A program made the translations under genes and the position numbers. From Chloroflexota bacterium (GTDB lineage: Bacteria > Chloroflexota > Anaerolineae > Promineifilales > Promineifilaceae), in the NCBI GenBank assembly GCA_018004935.1, contig JAGNBF010000035.1:9335-64954 (forward strand): a stretch of 55,620 nucleotides of DNA. Reading direction: 5' to 3'. Positions within the stretch are counted from its first letter, which is position 1; the number at the start of each line of letters is the position of its first letter. The notes under the pieces were generated by a model, which was not told the origin of the DNA, did no database searches, and worked only from the letters and a program-made list of their open reading frames with translations. This document shows, in pieces, positions 49,094 to 55,620 of this stretch.

Positions 49094-49698
49094 AACTCAC
49101 AGCCGTTACCTACCATTCCCGAACCGAATGATCTGACATCGTTATTCGCTCGTCTCGTTTTACGAAAGTAGGGCGTATGTTTTTGTGACAAGTCTCACCC
49201 TTTTGACGCACACCCTATTGTTACTCCCCTCTTTATTTCCTCTATTTCCAGGTGTATAATGCCCATATTCTTAGCTAATTTCTATTTGGGATGGGTTTCT
49301 TCGTTTCGATTATTGTGACTTTCTTGGCTTTTGGGGAATTCAGGGGGTAACACCATATGTACGGGCTGGCCTTGTGCCTGCCCCGTGTGGGGCAACCACA
49401 AGGGTTGTCCGTACCCCACGAAACCCCGAAGACCCACTTTCTTTTTTCCGTAAGTATAAAAATTGTTTTCGACGCCAGACACGAACGGGACATAGCGAAT
49501 CTGTGGGGAAGGCAGAGTTGGTGACCCTTCATTGAGATGTACTCGTTGAGTTTCCCAGTTCTTTTAGTTGGTCTGTTTTTTTGCCCTATTCGTCTCATCA
49601 TCGCGGCCGCGGGGCGTGTCGCCACATCTCTATTCTTAGCCACCTGACCCGCCACTGGTCGCTACCATCCATCGTGGAGCGGTTAAAGGATGGACGCG
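49094..49698. repeat. Intergenic region with element C copy 5
   Basis: Element C lies at 49326-49435. A -10-like TATAAT occurs at 49255-49260. One HIP octamer is at about 49603. No gene is visible. Confidence 0.65.
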
Positions 49699-50943
49699 AT
49701 GAGTAAAAATGGGGTTATTCCCCTGGCTGAACTATTTAACCTTGATAAAAACTCCCTTCCATACAGCAAAAAAATATCATTAACCTGGTGGCAACAATGT
49801 CTGGCCCTTTGGTTACTCCTGGGAACTTTGCTGACCATCACCGCATTTCTGGGGGCGAACATCCTCGAAGCCGGAGATGGCATTCCTGCCAATCTGACCG
49901 TTTCGGCAGATAAAATACCTGGTATCTGGGGGCGCTGGGATGCCGGGCATTATCTGGCGATTGCCACATCTGGTTACGCGGCTACCCTGCCCCAAAATAC
50001 ATTGGGGTTTTTCCCGCTTTACCCCCTTCTGATGCAGGCCCTTTCCCGACTTACGGGACTAAACCTGGCGCTGTCGGGCATGGTTATTGCCCAGGTTAGT
50101 TATCTGGTGGCGATTTTATTGTTTTACCGGTTGGCCAGGCTTATCCATGATGATCATGGTTATGCCTGGCGTAGCACGTTGTTTTTGACCCTGTTTCCGA
50201 CGGCGTTTTTTTATCTGGCCCTGTATGCTGAATCTCTCTACCTGGCCCTGGCTATTTTGACAGTGTATCTGTTATTGCGGCCGCGACCCCATTACGGCTG
50301 GTCGGGTGTTGCCTGTGGGTTGGCCTCATTGGCCCGCCCGGTGGGGTGGCTGTTTAACCTGGTGTTCCTGGCCGAATTTGCCCGCCGCCGCGTCTGGCAG
50401 TGGCGGCTGTTACTACTCTTGGGGTTGGGGCTGTTTATGTCTGTAGCCGGGGTGGGTTTGTATGTTGTTTATACCTACACCCTCACTGGCTCCTGGTTGG
50501 CGATTCCTGATTGTCAGGCGCTGTGGCAGAGGCAATGGCAACTCCCCTGGTTGACCTACGGGCAAAGTGTACGTTACCTGATTGAGGGTAATGGCCTGAC
50601 AGGCGATTGGTTTTTGGCGGCCATCAATGGGGTAGACCTGGCGGTGACGACGGTGGCTCTGGGACTGACGGCCGCGGCCGCGTACCAGGCTTATCATCAC
50701 CGCTACCCCTGGAGCCTGGTTCTTTACCTGGTGGTTTCTCTCCTGTTTCTCCTGGCGCAACGTGGCCCCAGCGTCGTTCCTTGTTGGGGCATGTCCCGCT
50801 GGATTGGCTCCCTGTTCCCTCTCTTTCTGGTTCTGGGTAATACCACCAGGAGTCACCTCTGGCAGAAGATTGTCCTGGTGCTTTCTGCCGGTCTATTACT
50901 GGGGGCTACGGCCTGGTGGACGAGTGGGCGTTGGGTAGGGTAG
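49699..50943 (+). CDS. PIG-V-like mannosyltransferase, membrane glycosyltransferase
   Basis: The 414-residue protein has about ten membrane segments. Motifs of the PIG-V/COG5542 group are present: WGRWDAGHYLAIATSGY (about 85-101) with the DAGHY acid/His pair, GFFPLYPLLMQ and FPTAFFYLALYAESLYLAL. It would transfer a sugar from a lipid-linked donor on the outer face of the membrane. ATG 49699 is favoured because AAAGG sits eight bases before it; ATG 49690 is also in frame. It is seven bases before the next gene and so likely cotranscribed. Confidence 0.88.
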   Translation: MSKNGVIPLAELFNLDKNSLPYSKKISLTWWQQCLALWLLLGTLLTITAFLGANILEAGDGIPANLTVSADKIPGIWGRWDAGHYLAIATSGYAATLPQNTLGFFPLYPLLMQALSRLTGLNLALSGMVIAQVSYLVAILLFYRLARLIHDDHGYAWRSTLFLTLFPTAFFYLALYAESLYLALAILTVYLLLRPRPHYGWSGVACGLASLARPVGWLFNLVFLAEFARRRVWQWRLLLLLGLGLFMSVAGVGLYVVYTYTLTGSWLAIPDCQALWQRQWQLPWLTYGQSVRYLIEGNGLTGDWFLAAINGVDLAVTTVALGLTAAAAYQAYHHRYPWSLVLYLVVSLLFLLAQRGPSVVPCWGMSRWIGSLFPLFLVLGNTTRSHLWQKIVLVLSAGLLLGATAWWTSGRWVG

Positions 50944-50949
50944 GACAAT

Positions 50950-52938
50950 ATGATGAAACTGACTCGACGACAATTTTTGGCGGGCGCGGCCGCGTCCGGT
51001 CTGGTTGCCTTACCGGGGTTGTATGGTTATCACCTGTTCCGCCGGGTGCAGGGGGAATCTCCACCCTTGGTTTCGCCCTATGTTACCCTGCCCATCACCG
51101 CTACCCCCCAGAACGGTGTGCCCATCCTGCTCCTGGTAGATGAAAAAGCTGTTAACCCGTTTGGCCTTTATCTGGCTGAGATTTTGTGGGCGGAAGGGAT
51201 AAATAGTTTTCAGATAGCCCCCCTTTCCATCCTGGAGCAACCTGATTGGGATCAGTTTGATCTGATTTTGTTGCCTGAAACTTGGCTAAGCACGGCCCAG
51301 GTAGAACGGCTAGAACGGTTTGTAAGGGGAGGGGGCGGACTGGTAGCTTTGCGGCCGCCCACCAGCCTGGCCCCTTTGTTGGGTTTACAACCCTTTTCCG
51401 GGACGGCAGAGGGTGGCTATTGGCACGTTGCCGCTGAACACTCCCTCAGCCAGGGGGCGCGACCAGAAGCGTTACAATTTCATGGCCCGGCGGATCATTA
51501 TCACCTGGCTGGGGCCGAGGTTGTGGCCTGGATCACCGATGCCGAGGCTTATACCACGAGCCTCCCGGCGGTAACTCTTCATCAGGTTGGGGAAGGATTC
51601 GCGGCCGCGTGGAGTTTTGATCCGGTGCGGAGTGTCATTTACACCCGCCAGGGCAATCCCATCTGGGGGGAACAGCCCCCATCCCCAGAAACCCATTTTC
51701 GCCCGCCGGATATGTTTGCCGATTGGTTAGACATGGCGCGTATTGCCATTCCCCAGGCCGATGAATTACAACGCCTGTTGGTGAACCTGCTCATGACGAT
51801 GAATCAGACGAAGCGCCCTCTGCCCCGACTCTGGTATTTGCCGGGAATGGCGCAAACTATCCTGGTTGCTACCTGCGATGCCCATCAGGATCCTATGACT
51901 TCTATCGAAGCCGTTCTAACTCGTGTGGAAGCGGTGGGGGGTCAGGCCTCGGTTTATTATTTGCCCCCCCTCTACGCCGAAAGCCGACGCCTTTCCCAAC
52001 TGGCCCGCTGGCAAATGGCGGCCCTGAATCTGATGGAATCGGCCTATTTGCCGTCACCGGAGCAGGTAGCCGTGTGGCGCGGCCGCGGTCATGAGTTCAC
52101 GCTTCACCCTCAGGTAGATACTGGCCTGGAGGCCGGATGGGCGCAATACTGGGAAAGTTTTACCGGCCTGGATTATGGTCCCCTTTCTCCTACCACACGC
52201 ACCCACGGAGTGCGCTGGCAACCCTGGGTAGAGACGGCACGGCACCAGGCCTCTTGTGGCCTGCGGCTAAACCTGGATTTTTACCATTATGGTTACACCT
52301 TGCGGCATGAAAATGGGGAATGGGGTTATGGTTACTTTACCGGTAGTGGGCGGCCTATGCGGTTTGTAGATGAGCAGGGCCGACTCTTCACCCTTTATCA
52401 GCAATTAACTCACCTGGCGGATGATCATTTGTTGAAGATGGTGTGGGGGGATGTGGTTGGGCTACCCGCCGAAGAGGCGGTGTGGGTAGCGCAAACGTTG
52501 ATGCGGCAGAGTCTTGAGGGGACCCATAGTGCTATCACGGCTATTTTTCATGCCGATATGTTCCGGGAGGGGGGAACGTGGGCCAGGGATGAGGCTATCT
52601 GGTTGGAAGGGACGTTAGAGTACGCGGCCGCGCACCATATCCCCATCTGGTCGGCAGAAAAATGGCTCCGTTTCACCGAGCAACGGAACCATACTCAACT
52701 GGTGTCAGTGGTCTGGGATCCGGCTACCCGGTGGCTTCGCTTCCACCTGACCGTGCCCCCCATCGCTGAGGAAAGCCTGACTGTTCTGGTACCGGCTACT
52801 CACGGTGAATCCCATCTGGCGGAGGTGTGGGTGGATGAGCAAGTGATCAGGGTGGAGTCGCAGATCGTTGGCGGGCGGGCGTATGGGGCTGTTGTTGTGG
52901 GGGCTGGCTCCTACCGCATTGAAGCCCGGTATGGGTAG
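50950..52938 (+). CDS. Tat-exported protein with glutaminase-like and deacetylase-like parts
   Basis: The 662-residue protein has a twin-arginine signal, LTRRQFLAGAAASGL. A segment at about 55-240 has an alpha/beta fold like trehalose utilisation or GATase-like domains (ILLLVDEKAVNPFGLYLAE, FVRGGGGLVALRPP). A second part from about 300 (ILVATCDAHQDPMTSIEAV, FTLHPQVDTG, AIFHADMFREGGTW) resembles polysaccharide-deacetylase-like barrels with metal-binding Asp and His residues. It may act on an envelope polysaccharide together with the mannosyltransferase seven bases upstream. Substrate is not known; six HIP octamers are present. Confidence 0.78.
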   Translation: MMKLTRRQFLAGAAASGLVALPGLYGYHLFRRVQGESPPLVSPYVTLPITATPQNGVPILLLVDEKAVNPFGLYLAEILWAEGINSFQIAPLSILEQPDWDQFDLILLPETWLSTAQVERLERFVRGGGGLVALRPPTSLAPLLGLQPFSGTAEGGYWHVAAEHSLSQGARPEALQFHGPADHYHLAGAEVVAWITDAEAYTTSLPAVTLHQVGEGFAAAWSFDPVRSVIYTRQGNPIWGEQPPSPETHFRPPDMFADWLDMARIAIPQADELQRLLVNLLMTMNQTKRPLPRLWYLPGMAQTILVATCDAHQDPMTSIEAVLTRVEAVGGQASVYYLPPLYAESRRLSQLARWQMAALNLMESAYLPSPEQVAVWRGRGHEFTLHPQVDTGLEAGWAQYWESFTGLDYGPLSPTTRTHGVRWQPWVETARHQASCGLRLNLDFYHYGYTLRHENGEWGYGYFTGSGRPMRFVDEQGRLFTLYQQLTHLADDHLLKMVWGDVVGLPAEEAVWVAQTLMRQSLEGTHSAITAIFHADMFREGGTWARDEAIWLEGTLEYAAAHHIPIWSAEKWLRFTEQRNHTQLVSVVWDPATRWLRFHLTVPPIAEESLTVLVPATHGESHLAEVWVDEQVIRVESQIVGGRAYGAVVVGAGSYRIEARYG

Positions 52939-53575
52939 AAAATTTCTGTAGTCAGCTCCGCTGGGGAAGGTGGCCGCGTTGTCAGGTGTTGGCGGCGGGT
53001 GGGGTGGGGGTGTCCATCTATCTGCTGGATTATGTCAATATAAAATCGTGCAAAGACGCAGGGCGTAGGGAAGGCCATGAATACATTATGGAGTGGATTT
53101 TGATTTTAAATTTTGTTGTTTATAGTTATGCGAAATACATAGTGTAATCTTTGGGCGGGCGCTCACCCAAAAAAACTCCCCGCCCCTGGGGCGGGGTGGG
53201 GGGTGGGGGAACTCCACGGGGGATGGGTTCAATTCAAAATGAGAATGGCTGACCTGCTCCTCATGTTAGGGTGTGTGTCACTTTTGTGGCTATGAAGTGG
53301 CACGGTCGGGAGACAGGCCACAGCGATTCTCTGGTCATCCACAGATTTGACGCACACCCGTCACGTTATTGAGCAAACAGACAATTCTGGCTATACTTCG
53401 CGGCCGCAAGCGTAAGCGTTCAGTTATTCCGTCCGGTAGTCACACCGCCCTTCGGAAGGTTTCCAAATGCTATGGCCGATAATGTCTATTCTCTGACATT
53501 GCACAATGTGAGAGGCAAACGACCTGATTCAACCCTTCGCGTTTACACCAGAGTTTAGTTACCCCCATCCCGCCC
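52939..53575. repeat. Repeat-rich intergenic region
   Basis: It contains a GGGGCGGGG/AACTCCCCGCCCC element (53168-53215), an element A-like hairpin GTGGCACGGTCGGGAGACAG (53305), the left half of element B (53411-53450) joined to the CTTCGGAAGG repeat (53448-53495), and one HIP octamer (53400). No gene is visible. Confidence 0.6.
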
Positions 53576-55168
53576 ATGTCTCAAAACGCCGATCTCCTTA
53601 TTACCAATGCCCATATTCTAACGATGGACCGTTCGCGGCCGCAGGCTCAAGCCATCGCCCTCTACCATGATCGTATTGCCTTTGTGGGAAGTAATGAAGA
53701 AGCCCGCAGTTGGGGGGCTGGTCGTGTGATTGATGCACAGGGCTGTACCTTGTTACCGGGTCTCATTGACAGTCATTTTCACCTGGAGGCTGGTTCACTC
53801 CATCTGGCCGATTTGCAACTGTCTGGAGTCACAACCCTTACTGAACTGGGGCTACAGGTACAAACATACGCGGCCGCGCATCCGCACAAAGCCGCCTTAT
53901 TAGGTTTCCAGTTACCTTACCTGGTGCCAGCCCCTACCCGCCAGGATCTAGACGCCTGGGTACAGGATCGCCCCCTGCTGATTTTTGCTTATGACATGCA
54001 CACGGCCTGGGCCAACACGTCGGCCTTAACGTTGGCGGGAGTGTTACGCGGCCGCGCCGTCGGTTCGGCCAGTGAAATTGTCATGGCGGCAGATGGGACA
54101 GCAACGGGCGAACTGCGCGAAAATGAAGCGATGGACCCGGTGTACTATCGTATTGTGCCCGAGCCAGGCGAAACGGAACGGCTAGATTTAATCCGCCTGG
54201 GGTTGAAAGATGCGGCCGCGCAGGGTCTCACCAGCATCCACAATATGGATGGCGATATTCTGCAAATTGCTCGTTATGCCACCCTCAACACGTTGGGCCA
54301 CCTCAGTTTGCGCGTCTACGTGCCTTATAGTGTCACCCCCAAATCCAGCCCAGAAGATCTGATTGAAGCTGTAGCCATGCGCGACAATTATCGCAATCAG
54401 ATGGTCCGCAGTGGGGCGGTAAAATTTTTTATGGATGGCGTCATTGAATCGTATACCGGTTTGCTCCTACAGGCGTATGCCGATCGCCCTGATTGTCTGG
54501 GGGATGCCCTGTACAGTGAAGAGCATTTTGCCCATATGGCAACCGAGGCAGATCGGTTGGGGTTACAGATTTTTGTGCATGTGATAGGGGATGGGGCGGT
54601 GCGACGGGCATTGGCGGGGTTCGCGGCCGCGCAAACCATAAATGGCCCTCGTGATAGTCGTCATCGCCTGGAACACATCGAACTCATTGCCCCCAGCGAC
54701 ATTCCCCGCCTGACGCAACTGGGTGTCCTGGCTTCCGTGCAACCGCTCCATGCTCCCCAGCACGCCGATGGCCTGGATGTGTGGCCCCAACGAGTAGGGC
54801 CAGATCGCTGGCGACATAGTTTTGCCTGGCAAACCCTACGCCGTGCTGGCATCCATCTGGCTTTTGGTAGCGATTGGCCCGTCGTTAGCCAAAACCCCTT
54901 CCTGGGCATACACGCCGCCCTCAACCGACAGCCCTGGCAACCTGGCGACCCGGATCAGCGGCAAACCCTTATGGACACCCTGGCCGCCTACACCCGCGAC
55001 GCCGCCTACGCCGAGTTTCAGGAACACCAAAAAGGGCAACTTCGCCCTGGTTTCTTGGCCGATTGTGTGCTACTCGACCACGATTTGCTGGCAACCCCCC
55101 ACGAAGAAATCGCCACCGTCAAACCTGTTCTCACCATTTGTGATGGACGGGTGGTGTTTGAGGCGTAA
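53576..55168 (+). CDS. Amidohydrolase family 3 (YtcJ-like) protein
   Basis: The 530-residue metal hydrolase has the HxH site in GLIDSHFHLEAGS (about 63-75), a probable metal-ligating lysine region VKFFMDGVIES, later ligands in IFVHVIGDGAVRRAL and SRHRLEHIEL, and the aspartate in LAFGSDWPVVSQNP. The family (YtcJ, N-substituted formamide deformylase relatives) cleaves C-N bonds, with varied substrates. It is cytosolic, without signal. Five HIP octamers occur within it, giving Ala-Ala-Ala or Gly-Arg-Ala at non-catalytic places. No clear Shine-Dalgarno is visible. Confidence 0.93.
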   Translation: MSQNADLLITNAHILTMDRSRPQAQAIALYHDRIAFVGSNEEARSWGAGRVIDAQGCTLLPGLIDSHFHLEAGSLHLADLQLSGVTTLTELGLQVQTYAAAHPHKAALLGFQLPYLVPAPTRQDLDAWVQDRPLLIFAYDMHTAWANTSALTLAGVLRGRAVGSASEIVMAADGTATGELRENEAMDPVYYRIVPEPGETERLDLIRLGLKDAAAQGLTSIHNMDGDILQIARYATLNTLGHLSLRVYVPYSVTPKSSPEDLIEAVAMRDNYRNQMVRSGAVKFFMDGVIESYTGLLLQAYADRPDCLGDALYSEEHFAHMATEADRLGLQIFVHVIGDGAVRRALAGFAAAQTINGPRDSRHRLEHIELIAPSDIPRLTQLGVLASVQPLHAPQHADGLDVWPQRVGPDRWRHSFAWQTLRRAGIHLAFGSDWPVVSQNPFLGIHAALNRQPWQPGDPDQRQTLMDTLAAYTRDAAYAEFQEHQKGQLRPGFLADCVLLDHDLLATPHEEIATVKPVLTICDGRVVFEA

Positions 55169-55269
55169 CGTGTAGGAACTGAATGGGCCATTCGTCGCCA
55201 GCCGCCCAAGATGGGGAGAAATGGTGAGCGGCGAGTGGGAACTCACAACCTGAAACTCGAAACTTATTT

Positions 55270-55504
55270 TCTCAGGAGTTCCCCATGAGCCAACGGCACA
55301 CCAAGAGGGATGAAAATGACGCCACAACTTTTCATTCTTATCCGTGTTCATTCCTATCCGTGTTTTTTTAATCAGTGGCTATTTTCGTAGGAGTTCCCCA
55401 TGTGCCAACGGCACACCAAGAGGGATGAAAATCTGTAGGACGATTTTGTAAATCGTCCACCGGGCGATTTACAAAATCGCCCTACATTTTCGTAGGAGTT
55501 TTCT
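55270..55504 (+). repeat. Element D copies forming the leader of the peptidase gene
   Basis: Two copies of AGGAGTTCCCCATG with CAACGGCACACCAAGAGGG and GATGAAAAT lie at 55274-55316 and 55390-55434. A strong hairpin GTAGGACGATTTTGTAAATC follows at 55435-55485. A third AGGAGTT, at 55494-55500, is the ribosome site of the peptidase gene. Confidence 0.75.
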
Positions 55505-55620
55505 ATGCCCCGTGCCCGTTTGCGTGATCTTGGTATCAACATCGGTACATTACCCACCGGCAAATACAACGCCATCACCGATGTCCCTGGCGTATTGGTC
55601 GGCCATACCACCCTCATTTA
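55505..55620 (+). CDS. P1-family (DmpA-like) aminopeptidase, N-terminal part
   Basis: Only 38 codons are in the window. The start after AGGAGTTTTCT reads RARLRDLGINIGTLPTGKY and then NAITDVPGVLVGHTTL, which matches the N-terminus of the DmpA/BapA family of L-aminopeptidase/D-esterase enzymes (N-terminal nucleophile fold, self-processing). The C-terminal part with the nucleophile lies beyond the window, so activity cannot be judged. Confidence 0.85.
   Translation, partial: MPRARLRDLGINIGTLPTGKYNAITDVPGVLVGHTTLI

Overview
The window is chromosomal DNA, probably from a filamentous or biofilm-type member of the Chloroflexota (Anaerolineae-like). I infer this from the 16S/23S sequence style, a fused PurS-PurL-PurQ enzyme, an F420-type luciferase-like oxidoreductase, large multiheme cytochromes and very repeat-rich intergenic DNA. 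The assignment is by recognition, not by a search.

Layout. 1-3.4 kb (minus): two multiheme c-type cytochromes, one a tandem-repeat protein with at least 20 haem sites that runs off the left edge, with a small membrane zinc-ribbon gene between them. 3.7-5.8 kb (minus): sulfotransferase and purC. 6.2-7.2 kb: two genes for an identical 50-residue Flp pilin, each with its own promoter and terminator. 7.6-13 kb: HAD phosphatase, LuxR-type response regulator, and a membrane histidine kinase followed by a receiver protein. 13-17.4 kb (minus): a fused purL carrying short repeats inside its reading frame, behind a small membrane protein gene. 17.7-20.5 kb: a small Cys-rich protein, a radical SAM/HhH protein and a toroid-fold protein. 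20.7-26.2 kb: a complete rRNA operon (16S, tRNA-Ile, tRNA-Ala, 23S, 5S). 26.2-34.5 kb: MFS transporter, HD hydrolase, L-asparaginase, a carA remnant, a two-domain GxxExxY protein, a J-domain protein, a GNAT enzyme and a lone OppB-type permease. 35.3-41.5 kb (minus): a four-gene electron-transfer operon with 32 CxxCH sites plus a membrane cytochrome b. 42.2-55.6 kb: malic enzyme, LLM oxidoreductase, an ABC exporter pair, a DUF1697/YjbR/YdeI trio, a PIG-V-like mannosyltransferase, a Tat-exported protein, an amidohydrolase and the start of a P1-family peptidase.

Two genome-wide features stand out. First, the octamer GCGGCCGC occurs about 80 times (82 counted by eye) where about one is expected. 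Nearly all copies lie in protein genes and none in the rRNA operon, so it behaves like the cyanobacterial HIP1 element but with a different sequence. Second, the intergenic regions are packed with several families of short hairpin or terminal-inverted-repeat elements, and some heptamer repeats have entered coding sequence in the one orientation that leaves it open.

How the genes work together: the two cytochrome loci carry at least 64 haem sites and include a b-type membrane subunit and lipoprotein multihaem subunits. This suggests electron transfer from the quinone pool to the outside of the cell or to a periplasmic acceptor. The other genes are mostly housekeeping or ordinary accessory functions, and no phage, CRISPR or transposase gene was seen.
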